Positions 37,976 through 48,800 of a stretch of 64,000 nucleotides of DNA are shown here, in pieces (the first letter of the stretch is position 1; each line of letters starts with the position of its first letter). The stretch covers positions 1,173,415-1,237,414 of the forward strand of contig OZ022590.1 in assembly GCA_963669155.1 (NCBI GenBank), read 5' to 3'. The notes under the pieces are model-generated. The model had not been told where the DNA came from and searched no databases. It was given only the letters and a program-made list of their open reading frames with translations. Made by a program: the position numbers and the translations under genes. Origin of the DNA: Arbacia lixula (Eukaryota > Echinodermata > Echinoidea > Arbacioida > Arbaciidae).

Positions 37976-38108
37976 AGAATGATAATGAAATATCATGAAG
38001 CCTGCGTTGAAAACATTTGACATCCTTTTACTTTTATGATGTCATTTTCAGCTTGATTTGAGTTGTAACTTATTAACAATTGTTTTCAAAAGTGTCAAAA
38101 TTTTTTTT
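37976..38108 (+). repeat. TTTCAGCTTGA interspersed repeat, copy 2
   Basis: Carries ATGATGTCATTTTCAGCTTG, GAGTTGTAACTTATT and TTTTCAAAAGTGTCAAAATT, as in the copies at 51774 and 57690. Confidence 0.5.
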
Positions 38109-38880
38109 TTCATGTATCAGTAAGGTTGAGGATGTCACATTTTTATACTTACAGGGCTCACCCCTAGTGGTGGCCTGTGTGCCAATTATGGTCACTTGAA
38201 ATGGCATCCAGCCACCTGAAACTCTTGATTTGGTGGCCCCCACGGCCCAGGCGACCACAAAATCGCTCACAGCCTGGACAGTCAGGACCATGTAGAAGTC
38301 CATTAAGCCATCAGGATTTCATGCTGAAGTGGCCATGCTAGTCAAGGGCAAGCCCTGACTTACATTTATAGAAATAGTTGGTTATAATTCATGGCAAAAT
38401 GTGCTTAAATTACTGTATACGCCCCCCCCCCCAAAAAAAAAAAGAAACCCTCTTGCAAACACAAAGGAAAACAAATGTGATAGTGTAATAGTGTAAATGT
38501 CCATGACTGCGTACTTTTGATAGGTGGACATAATACAGCTACATGAACATGTTTGCTTTCTTTTACCTGAACACTAGAGTACACACATACTCATTATATA
38601 ATATTGACAAGAGAAGTGAAAACAGAGCAAACAGGATAACGTCAATGAGAAAATTGAACTCACATTTTTCAACATTTGTTTAGAGTTATACAGACATGAT
38701 AGAGCGCAATAATCTGTCTCCGTTTCAAAGCAAACAGAAGCTAGAAAAGGGGCTTAACAACAAATAAAAACATGATATCTTCATGAATGTAATTGCTCTC
38801 CCTCTCTCACACGCCATGACATGAAAACAGTGCAAATGAGATGTAAAAATAACAGGCGAGTTCAATTTCAAAAGACTTAC

Positions 38881-38945
38881 CGCATTGATATTGGATAGCC
38901 AGGGGTTCGGCCAATGCTGTTATAGGTGTAGCGGGTGGTATACAT
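38881..38945 (-). CDS. LHFPL6-like: LHFPL6-like gene, candidate first coding exon B
   Basis: An ATG at 38945-38943 opens 21 codons plus two bases, reading MYTTRYTYNSIGRTPGYPIS and then M, and ends at ATGCG/GTAAGTC. An in-frame TGA lies 12 codons upstream (38979-38981), so this is the first usable ATG. The two trailing bases CG plus the first base of the exon at 20386 make CGA (Arg), and the frame then enters the LHFPL6-like exon correctly. Translation would add a Tyr/Thr-rich cytoplasmic N-terminus. It competes with the exon at 44905-44951, so it may be an alternative promoter or isoform. Evidence is donor quality, frame and ATG context; there is no homology. Confidence 0.62.
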
Positions 38946-39499
38946 GATGATTGACAAGGTTTCTCCACTTACACAAGTTCACAGACATATAACATTAGAT
39001 ACTCCGTCACGAGTTTGCTGTTTGTTGTAGCTAGCCAGTGTGTTCTCAGTAAGAAGAGCTCTGCGCCAGCGTATCTCTATCTTTATCAGTTATACTCACA
39101 GGAATTCACAACATGTTCCACATTGGTGTCTGTTTTCAGTCTGTTTTCCTTTCTGCAATGTTCTCAGTAGCACCAGCTATCCGTAAAAGTGATATCCTCA
39201 AAACATGTCAGTTTCCCAAAACTTGCTATCAGCTCTACTTTCAGAAGTTTACAAAATATGAAAACTGATTAAAATGAAACTTTCCTTGATTTTAATAGCT
39301 GTTGACCACTGGATGAATACAAGGTTTTCTGCAGTAGTCGGTATGTTTATTCCACAGACAGATACATTTTGTGTGACAACTTTCTGAGAGACGGTCACGG
39401 TTTGTGAGCCCTGTGGGAGGCGACCCGCTGGTTTATTCCTGAAGCTCTCCTGGTGGTCTCACGTGAGTCAACAGCAGACAGAGCGGGGTCTACAATAAC

Positions 39500-40350
39500 A
39501 TGGCCATGATTTCTATAAAGACATCATAAATGATGAGATACAACAACACATGCTAGAAGCCATCACCAAAGGTTCCAAAAACTATGATTTCTATAAAGAC
39601 GTCATGAACGACTAGACACAAGAATACAAGCTAGGAGCCATCATCAAAGGTTCCAAAAACTATGATTTCTATAAAGACGTCATGAACGACTAGACACAGG
39701 AATACAAGCTAGGAGCCATCATCAAAGGTTCCAAAAACCATGATTTCTATAAAGACATCATGAACAACTAGAAGCAGCAACAAAAGCTACATGTAGTAGT
39801 CATCATCTCAAAAACATGGACATAATTTCTATAAAGACATCATGAATGGCTGGATGCAGGAACACATGCTAGAAGCCATCATCAAAGATTCCAAAGCATG
39901 GTCATGATTTCTATAAAGACACCAAGAAGAGATAGACACAGGAACACATGCTAGAATCCATCATCAAAGGTTCCAAAAACATGGTCATGATTTCTATAAA
40001 GACATCATAAACGATGAGATGCAACAACACATGCTAGAAGCCATCATCAAAGGTTCCAAAAACCATGATTTCTATAAAGACGTCATGAACGACTAGACAC
40101 AGAAATACAATCTAGAAGCCATCATCAAAGATTTCAAAGCATGGCCATGATTTCTATAAAGACATCATAAACGATGAGATGCAACAACACATGCTAGAAG
40201 CCATCATCAAAGGTTCCAAAAACCATGATTTCTATAAAGACATCGTGAATGACTAGAAGCAGCAACACAAGCTACATGTAGTAGCCATCATCTCAAAAAC
40301 ATGGACATCATTTCTATAAAGACATCAGTGGCTGGCTATACACAAGAACA
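39500..40350. repeat. Minisatellite of 78-83-base units
   Basis: TGATTTCTATAAAGAC recurs at 39585, 39663, 39741, 39823, 39905, 39988, 40066, 40148, 40226 and 40308, with spacings of 78, 82 or 83. Units contain GCTAGAAGCCATCATCAAAG and GTTCCAAAAAC. Units further right (to about 40560) are degenerate. It begins about 550 bases upstream of candidate first exon B. Confidence 0.9.
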
Positions 40351-41445
40351 ACAGCTAGAAACTTGTAACATAGTCATCATTTTGGAGAAGACACGATGAA
40401 CTGCTAGCAGCAGCAACAACACAAGCCAGTAGTCATCATCTATAAAGCATGGCCATCAATTCTACAAAGACAACAAGAATGGTCAATACAAGACCACAGC
40501 CATCATCAGGATGGTTCCCAATAACATATTTCTGAGAGGATACCAAGAATGCCACAAAGCGTCACAAGCTACACAATATTTGAATAAAGTACAAAGATGA
40601 TTTGAACTTGATTCTTTGCCACATCTGCACAAAGAGTTTCAAATGTTGTCGCTCTGCCTCAGTTTTTTTTTCTCACTCACCTAGCCATGCACACAAGCAA
40701 GGCAAAAACCTTACAGACCCAGACAAATAAACGGAAGTCAAATTTAATCTCTCATTCACACTTGTACAATGAAAATTTAAGGTGTGCAGGAAAAACAAAT
40801 CAAGAAACAATAACTGGGAGAACATGTAACCTTGGGAGGGGATTATTGGGGTGCTCTGAAAGGCAAGGAACATGACTGGAGCTGTTCTGATGGGTCTTAC
40901 AGTAATCCATCCAGGGTCTACAAAAGCATCGTTCCCATGGAAGCGAAAACATGTGAATGAGATCATGGGTGCCTTTACATTGGTTAACACATTCTTTTTG
41001 AATTAGCATTTATAAACGCTCCAATACAGAGCACTGCTTCTCGACCCTGCTGCTTGTATATCCAAAGAAATCAAAAGCTGGAAGTCTGCTGATATGATTT
41101 TGCTAAACGACTTCCGCAGCTGAGGTGTGCAGCAATGTGTGCAACGTATGCAATGTATATTGCATACAGTGTCTATGGTTGTCATATCACTAGCCTGGGT
41201 GGTATGGGCAATATGTCTTCATATCACTTTTGCATTTAAATCTACTGATAAGTCTGGTATCCACTTCATAGTGCTATTCCTAGCTCACAGAGATGGATGT
41301 TTGTTGGCCTTTACGTATCGACATACAGTATCAGTAATACAGTATGTGTTTAAACATTCCCCCTAATCTCAGTCACTATACATCAGATGCTGTGCATGTA
41401 AAGAAGTGCTGATTCCAGTTTGACAAACTGGATGTAAACACACTC

Positions 41446-41482
41446 AATGAAGACGGACAGTCAATCTGCCCGAAACATCGAG
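41446..41482 (+). other. Hammerhead-ribozyme-like motif, possibly Penelope-type retroelement debris
   Basis: AATGAAGA (41446-41453, resembling core CUGANGA with one mismatch) precedes a stem CGGACAG / CTGCCCG with a TCAAT loop. GAAAC (41472-41476) and ATCGAGTC follow, which could form the two-pair stem III and a cleavage triplet. Stem I does not pair, so at best this is a decayed motif. No reverse transcriptase was found next to it. Confidence 0.25.
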
Positions 41483-42661
41483 TCTACCTCTCTACTTATC
41501 AACTCTTCATGCTTTCTGGTTTACAGTCCTTTTCAGGACTACACTCATTTCGAAAGAATACTCTACTTTCAAATCTTCACTTTCTCGCCTTTCCATTTCA
41601 CCTTCAATTCTGTCCATGTTTTCTCATCTCAGTCCTCCCAGGACTTTACACATGGTGTACCGTAAACCTCTCTCGTGATTGATCATACCACCATGCAAAC
41701 TTTAAACATCATTACACTCTATGTTTGTGTTTGTGTTTGTTCTGATGACAGTAACCAAAAGCTCCATAAAGCAGCATGGAAGGAGGTTCCCTGATTCAAC
41801 CACTGACTTCACAATTACAAAAATGCACAAAATCATACAAAAACACAAGCAATCCTCCAAATCAAGTTTCAATATATACTTCTTGGTATTGTTCACATGC
41901 AGAAAACAGCAGTTTCCCCAGCAAATATCGATACAAGACAAGCTGGCCATCTGAGAACAGCTGATTCTATTGCTACAACAAGCAATACCAAATGTCATCA
42001 CAATGGCAATCAAACCATGACAATGCAGATGAAGTGATATATAATGAACTTCTGTTAAACAGGATACCATTGCAAATGCACAACAGATTGCCAACAATAC
42101 AAATCATACCCCAACACTGAAAATATATGCTGTTCCAGTTTCGGAGGTTCCAATCAAGTGCATAAATATAACAATCTGTTTTTGTTCACTGTTCAGACTT
42201 AATGGATCATGAAGACCAACTTAGATGAACTAGGTCATTGTACTTTCATCAGATGAACAGAAACAACTATTAATAGATGGTTGATTTTACTAAAGGGTAC
42301 ATTTTAATAGTACCACGGGTACATGTGGTGTGCTACTCTTTGGCAATTAGTTGTGGTTTCATGTTAAAATGAAATGGAGCTTATAATGCAGTAGAGTACA
42401 ATTCATTCAAAACTAGAGCAATGTAATTCTTGTTGTTGTTATAATTGTTGTTTTTTATGGAGTTTTTCAGCGATTGGTGTATTTTGAATCTGTTTACACA
42501 CACACACATCCCATACAGCTGTGAGTGGCATATTGTGAAGTAGGGGAATCTAGTGCACAAACAGTAATAATTCAATTATGACTCACGAGTCTAGTCTCCT
42601 CAAAACAAAGTATCATGTCAGAGCTTTGTCTTAGTTCTCCCCCCCCCCCCCCGCTCCACAA

Positions 42662-42726
<65 letters not shown>
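42662..42726. repeat. CA dinucleotide microsatellite
   Basis: More than 30 CA units, preceded by a run of about 12 C at 42640-42651. Confidence 0.97.
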
Positions 42727-42729
<3 letters not shown>

Positions 42730-43546
42730 ACCCACCCCACCCCACATACCAACCAGCCGTGTATGCTATACAGCATGTACATACGAAAGTATAAACTCTC
42801 ATAAAGGGCATCGCTGTTTTTAAGTACCTGAGATAGCTTGTATGGGGAGAAATATGACTGCGGACTAAATGTCATCTAAACAGTGTTCAATCATTCTGTT
42901 TGAAAACTGGATCTACCCTGTACATGTACTGTACATGCATATCTACATGTATATGTGTATGTCCCCCATCTTACCTCAATTATTAAAGGGAAATGAAACA
43001 TCAATGCTATGGTGAATTGAATATAACCTGAAAAAAAAAAACAGATTGGCAAATGTTTGAAAAATATTAGACATATAAATTATATGTACAAGAAAGTTGT
43101 AAATCGTGATTACCGGTACTTTATACACTGTATTCTAATAATGAGCCACCTCTTCATGGGCAATTCCATTGGTTTGCGATGACAAACTGAATTACAATGA
43201 AGTTATTTCCTAATTAAATTTCAAAATCACAAATACCTTTCTTAGTAAGCAAAAGGAGATCATGAAACTTTCAAACTATGTTTTCAATTTTATTTTTCTT
43301 ACTTTCACACTGATATTAAATCTTTCTTTGAATATCTTAGAATTTCATCAAACCCATCCTTCCACTTTCTCTTCTTTCTACAGACGTTGCTGTCTGTAAG
43401 CCCTACGTCTGTTAAGTACACCAGGGTATCTGAGAATAGCATTCAAAAAGAAGTACCATCTTGAAAGAAATTTGAGAGAATGTTGCTGCAGGCTACATGT
43501 TCGAGGTGACAAATAAACAGATCATGTCCTGCATTCAGCTTTTCCT

Positions 43547-43676
43547 GTCCTTCCTCTCGCTTTCTCACTCCCATTCTATCGATCTCTCTTGCTCTAACAT
43601 TTCACTCATCTTCCTTCTCCTCCTTCTTCATGAGAGTGTCTACCTCATCTTCCTTTCTTCATTCATTCTTATTCTG

Positions 43677-43709
<33 letters not shown>

Positions 43710-43845
43710 CTTCTTCTTTCTGTCCTCTGTTCCTTCTTCTTGTTCTATTATTTGTTCTTACCCGTTTCTTGTATTTCTATATTCCCCTTCTTTTCCTTCT
43801 CTCTCTCTCTCTTTTCTAGGACTTCTTCTTCTTCTCTATAGCCCC
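43547..43845. repeat. CT/TTC-rich pyrimidine tract
   Basis: CTTTC- and TCC-rich sequence with a pure (TTC)n core at 43681-43720 and a (CT)n run at 43799-43813. Confidence 0.9.
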
Positions 43846-44495
43846 ATTCATTTACCACAATATTACTGATGCGTGTCAGTAAGCAAGTTTCCAGTGAGCC
43901 TCTTAAAACTCCATTCCTTTACACCGAAAAAGCTGAAATATTGCTGCATTTTGGATACACTTGACTCTTCTCCTACTCCTAGCTAGAGGGAACACGCGAT
44001 GACAAATTCTGCTAGGCAATACAAGCTGTGCGATTAGTGACCACATCCGAGAGCACGATAACCCACAAGATTTTCTGCTACGAGTATATCGCGGATGCTC
44101 TTATGAGCCTCGCTTACCGCAATTACGGTCTTTTCCCTACATGTACATGAATACCTCTAGCAACAAAATAGCGGTAACTTAGCTGAAAAAAGGGAGGAAG
44201 CAAATACTGCATTATTGGGTGACTCTCACTCATCTATGCAACTATAGGTGTGGCATCGGCAAAATTGCTGCAAATGTGCTTTTTTGACGATAGGTGACGT
44301 ATATGAACAGGTTTTTTTTTAAACACAGTGACAATTCATCTAAAAATTTATCACAGAATTATAGGATATTGACTGCAAACATGCTCCACTCTGAATTAGA
44401 ATTAACGTACCAGATAAGATAAAGCATGTTACCTTCATATGGCAAAACACATGTCGGCTTAAGGTCAACATATCAACTCTACATCAAATCAGTTA

Positions 44496-44679
44496 GTAAG
44501 CAAATAATCAACGTCGGTGAAGGTAATGGGACGAAATATCACTTCCGAGGCGATCTGGATGTAGCTATCTTTCCGAAGCTTTTAGCTGAGGAAAGATACA
44601 TGTAGCGTATACATTCAGATCGCCGAGGAAGTGATAGTTCGTCTCATTGCCTGAAACCAAAAGTTGATTATTTGCTTTA
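44496..44679. mobile_element. Hairpin element just inside the first intron of the LHFPL6-like gene
   Basis: Left arm AAGCAAATAATCAAC, GGGACGAA, ATCACTTCC, GGCGATCTG and its near-complete complement on the right, with an inner stem GCTATCTTTCC/GGAAAGATACATGTAGC. It is about 184 bases and lies about 225 bases past the exon A donor. Only one copy was seen. Confidence 0.65.
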
Positions 44680-44904
44680 TATTCCACATCTGATACCAAC
44701 AATCTATAAAATAAATGACAATTTCACGTACAAAAGCATTCGTGTCGGTGCAGCTACATATTCACGCGACGCTCCGAAACCCAGAAGCAAATTGACTTTG
44801 TGCACGCTATATAGACTCTACAAATTCCAACGAACACTATGACATGGTGATGCTAATTTGTAAGATTTTGACGAAAAAGCAAGAAGTAATCGAAATTCTC
44901 TTAC

Positions 44905-44951
44905 CTGTGCGGTATCGGTGAGAACATAGATCCTCCGAGAATGCTCGTCAT
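44905..44951 (-). CDS. LHFPL6-like: LHFPL6-like gene, candidate first coding exon A
   Basis: An ATG at 44951-44949 opens 15 codons plus two bases, reading MTSILGGSMFSPIPH, and ends at CACAG/GTAAGAG. An in-frame TAA lies just upstream at 44964-44966. The trailing AG plus the first base of the exon at 20386 gives AGA (Arg), keeping the LHFPL6 frame. The exon sits directly downstream of a CpG-rich tract, as expected for a main promoter. It shares splice phase with the exon at 38881-38945 but not sequence, so the two are best read as mutually exclusive first exons. Confidence 0.62.
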
Positions 44952-45240
44952 AATTTTAAGAAATTACAGGCAAGTGAAATTCTAGGTCAATTTTGGTACG
45001 AGGTGGTAGAGAATTGCACACTTGCTTTGGTGAAATACTGTGTGGGGGAAATGGAAGGCTTGCACTGCTTTGTACGTACGCGAGCGGCGCAGCGCGCTAT
45101 AACCAAAAATTTTAATTTCCGCGCGCGCACCGCGGTGTCGTCTGCGCCGATAGTCTGAGCTATGCACTTTTATTTCGCGCGTACTCAAAATATTGATCAC
45201 GCGTTAGGACTGTGAGGAGTGAAGAGATCAGCGAAACCAA
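44952..45240 (-). promoter_or_regulatory. CpG-rich promoter and 5' leader of first exon A
   Basis: The stretch 45075-45200 is rich in CG dinucleotides (GCGCGC runs and GCGGCGCAGCGCGC) inside an AT-rich region. On the minus strand an AATAAAAG TATA-like box lies near 45166-45175, about 215 bases before the ATG of exon A. A core promoter here with a leader of roughly 180 bases is inferred from position and composition only. Confidence 0.4.
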
Positions 45241-45323
45241 AAAGTACTATCACCTCGAGTGTAACGAACTTTCCTTCTCAAAAAAGTACTATCACCTACA
45301 GTGTAACGAACTTTTCTGCTCAA
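45241..45323. repeat. Two tandem 42-base copies upstream of exon A promoter
   Basis: AAAGTACTATCACCT, AGTGTAACGAACTTT and a CTC-A tail occur twice in a row with a 42-base offset (starts near 45241 and 45283) and few mismatches. The pair sits immediately upstream of the CpG-rich tract, so it could hold a duplicated transcription-factor site; this is inference. Confidence 0.7.
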
Positions 45324-45526
45324 GTGATCAGATGGGAAAAACTATGCTTCATCACGTGATCAACTCTTGACCAATCATATAGCAACATTCTTAGTATGTG
45401 GAATATAATGAGTTATATACAGCCACTCATACTCAATGCAAACTACCGTTATTACTCAGACATGATCAAAGCTCTCATACACCTCAAAAATTGTTGAAAA
45501 CTGAACTCAATCAGGAGATATGGGCC

Positions 45527-45724
45527 CAGGGGGGTGTTTCACCAAGCTCTTCGTAAGTTACGAACAACTTTACGAACGACTGGTGATCCCTTCTTGTGCT
45601 ACCGTAAATCAGATTATCAATGAACAAAGTGTGGTATTGCATTTACATGTTGCACAAGAAGGGATCACCAGTCGTTCGTAAAGTCGTTCATAACTTACGA
45701 ACAGCTTGGTGAAACATCCCCCTG
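45527..45724. mobile_element. Palindromic element with CAGGGGGGTGTTTCACC ends, copy 1
   Basis: Inverted arms CAGGGGGGTGTTTCACCAAG, TTACGAACGACT and GGTGATCCCTTCTTGTGC and their complements surround a centre of about 50 bases. It lies upstream of the LHFPL6-like promoter region. Confidence 0.82.
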
Positions 45725-45725
45725 C

Positions 45726-45866
45726 TGCATAAAACTTACCATTAATAGTAACTTTGCTATCAATGGCAACTTCTGCGGAATCCTTGAATTTGATTGGCTA
45801 TCAACCAATGTTACCATGGTAGTTACCATTGATGACATAGTTATCATTAGTGGTATGTTTTATGCA
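45726..45866. mobile_element. Short palindromic element with TGCATAAAAC ends
   Basis: TGCATAAAACTTACCATTAA and TGCTATCAATGG pair with complementary copies at 45811-45866 (CCATTGATGACATAG, GGTATGTTTTATGCA). It abuts the element at 45527-45724 with one base between. Confidence 0.7.
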
Positions 45867-48800
45867 ACAGAGTCGTGGTTCCATTTCCTCCCAGCAGGGA
45901 CGTGAGAGGAGACCTCCTGCTCCCAGATTGTGGCCAAGCACAAAATGTGATATCAACAGATCACAGATGAACCATTCCATCAATGATGTAGAGTGGTTGG
46001 CACAGGGGGGATTGAGCAAGAATGTATGATGGAGAAATCTTGGAGTTTCAAGATCCAATTTCAATCCATACCTCAGCTTCAACCACACCAAAGCATGTCC
46101 CATGAATCCTCGTCCCAACACCACATAATCCACACAATGAGAGTAAGCTTTAGCACTGGATAGCTGAGATTTCTAGTAGGTATGTCTACATGTAAATCTT
46201 TTTGAGTACGTGATACGTTTCAAAACCACGTTTCAAGAAAAATTCCAGCATTTCATGGATGGATCTAAGCTACATGTATCACCACAAAAAACAGCAGATC
46301 AGTCCTGCAGAGCTGAGATTCTACAAGAATTGAAATGCGTTGAAGACGGATGTTTCACCAAAAAGATGCGACATTTTATGGATCTGAGCTATAAAATGAC
46401 AGCATACAAGAATTCCAATGCAAAGATGTCTGACAGCTAGAGTCTATGTTAATCTGTTAAGTCATCGATTAAGAGGTTTAAGACCGATGTTCCAACAAAG
46501 ATAGAGGCATTTCTTCAATCGGTTGCTGAATCTACACATTCGGAATTCATTGTCTGTTAAAGTGTATATGGACCTGGTTGCATAACAGACAAATATGGAA
46601 ACACCCTTCACATTTGCAGATACTGCTGTTTGTTTGGATGTTGTTTGTGCTTGATTAGTGCTCTTTATCTGTTGGCTGATAAGTAAACCACAGTTAATTC
46701 ACAAATACACCAGTCTCTTCTGGTAAAGAACAAGATAAAAATGCAAATCAACACAAGTACACTAAAAATAAATGACACAAATACCAGCACATAAAAAGAA
46801 AATATAAAAATTAACAAAAAGTTTCTTTTCTGTGTTTTGCTAACCGGTACATGTACTCTACCGTATACAGAGTGGGTTGAATTGCACAAGTATTAGATGA
46901 GTCTGAGCTACACGTACATGTACTGGTACCATGCTGATAACCATATTAGTCCTCATTATTAAAGCATTACAGTGCGTCAGATCTACTCTCGTAGCAGGCC
47001 TCGTGGCATTTGAAAATTATTAAAGTTTGATTTATTTAAATATATATCTAAATGGTGGTTCAAAATGCTAATGTGGTTTGAAACGGGTGTACGGTAATAC
47101 AGTAGTGGTTATGAGCAGATATTAACACCACTTCCAGTGGTTCTATGCACAGCAGTCTGCTTCGACTGGGTGATATATGCCTGGACACACCTCCTACCAA
47201 TCCTACCAAGGAAGGTGCCCTAAACCTTGCCAGCCTTGATGTTGAAGGATCCCCCCTCTTTCCATCTAACCTACGCTGAACTCCAGGGGAGAAGGCTGAT
47301 CAGATTAATCAACACTTCGTAATGAGGTCAATAGTTTTATATCAAAGTAGCCTCTGGCATCTAACTCCACAAAACGGCTGGTGATAGAAAAATACCCAGC
47401 AAGAGGCGCAGTCCAAAGGGCCAATTTGATTGTGATTTGCAGAAGACACTAATTACTTATTCAGAAGAACCATCATGTCAACCTTGTGTACAATTTATAT
47501 TTGTGAATCAATTTGACCAATCAGAGCAGTGTGTCACAGCACAGACAGCTTACGGTACTAGTATCGTGATGTCATTGGTTGGTTTCAATTTTAAGATTAA
47601 GATTTAATAAAAGTAGGTCTGGAGGAAGTTAGTAGACCTGTCATGACATTTCTCCAATGCAGCCTTTGAAGATTTCCATGGAGAGGAATAAAATGAATAC
47701 AGATGAAGTGTGTGGGTTACCGTGGGACACACAATCATTTAAAAATATTGGTGGCCCTTCAGGGGCCCTTCAGGGGCCACTTTGATACCTGCAGGGGTTT
47801 GTACAATATGCATGAAGGGGGGCCTACCCTCCGCGTCTCGTGTTTTGAGATCAGAACATTTGGGGGAAAGTGATTGAAGGTCACCCAAATACATGTAGTT
47901 GTGATGAAGTGAAGAAATCCATAACTCTAGATATTTATCAAGATGAACTACCCTCAATGGGGAGTTAAGAGCATGACTTCTACATTTTGAATATTAAATA
48001 GTTTATACTGATTGTGTTGGTTTTTTTTTTTTATCTTTTCAGACAGTGTCACAATATACCACTAAGTTACAATAAAATGGAATCAATATTTGTAATTACT
48101 TGAAAAAAAGGTTTGATCACTTAATAAATGCACCAAAGCTTGCCTTAGACTTTACTGACACATCAACAACTAACGTGTACACTGTATGCTTGATATTTAC
48201 AAAGCAGGCTGAGAAATAGATCAGTAATTATTTTTTTAGAGGAAAGTGTGCACAGAATTCGACTGTGACAGTAATATGGTCAAGTTTATGACTGCTAACT
48301 TAATGCACAAACAGTCGATGACAAAATCACAACTGTAAGGGCTTCTTTAAAAGGAGATTTGACCCCAACAATGCCAAGAGAGCCCCTGCCATGGAAAAAA
48401 TACACAGGGGCTTGGGGCGATTTTGCTCCCTTAATGCTTAAAAGAGCCCTGGAAAATGTGAATAGAGCCCCCATAACTCCCACAGACACACTGTAAAATT
48501 GAAGCTAAATCGGCCAATGTGCTCAAAAAGTAGCCCCCCAAATTTTTCATTAATTTTTTTCCTGGCCCGGCCCGCAAATAAAAAGCTGGTGTGAAAAATA
48601 ATTCAACCTCAATGGCACACAATGCATTACATGACAGGAGGGTGTCCATTTTATGCTATCATGCTTGAAAATTACATACATGTAGCCCCCCCCCCCCCCC
48701 CCCCCAATAAACCTGAAAATGTTCCCCCCTGAAACAAATCTATGCAGCCTACAATACTGTGCACACACATGGAAGGAGGCAAGAAGAACTGTCCGAACAC

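Larger units (their letters stand above)
20387..38880 (-). other. LHFPL6-like intron (first exon B to main exon)
   Basis: This intron carries repeats at 22243, 22568, 23915, 25795, 26808, 27428, 27890, 29792, 30110, 33172, 34893, 36078, 37440 and 37976. The repeat-poor stretch 32330-32800 is relatively GC-rich. Stretches 20480-22240 (with a purine-rich part at 21250-21420), 30860-32300 and 35110-36070 show no coding signal I can defend. Confidence 0.7.
38946..44904 (-). other. LHFPL6-like region between the two candidate first exons
   Basis: It would be intron for transcripts starting at exon A and promoter plus leader for exon B. It holds the minisatellite (39500), the hammerhead-like motif (41446), the CA repeat (42662), the pyrimidine tract (43547) and the hairpin element (44496). 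40600-41440 and 41700-42600 show nothing I can assign. Confidence 0.6.

Noticed and set aside
45801..46133. 110-codon minus-strand frame starting MDYVVLGRGF
   Set aside because: Its C-terminal part is the palindromic element at 45726-45866, no family is recognised and no splice or start evidence supports it.
46210..46440. 76-codon plus-strand frame with repeated FMDxSxK motifs
   Set aside because: The repeat reflects a short imperfect DNA duplication (CATTT-ATGGAT); no family match.
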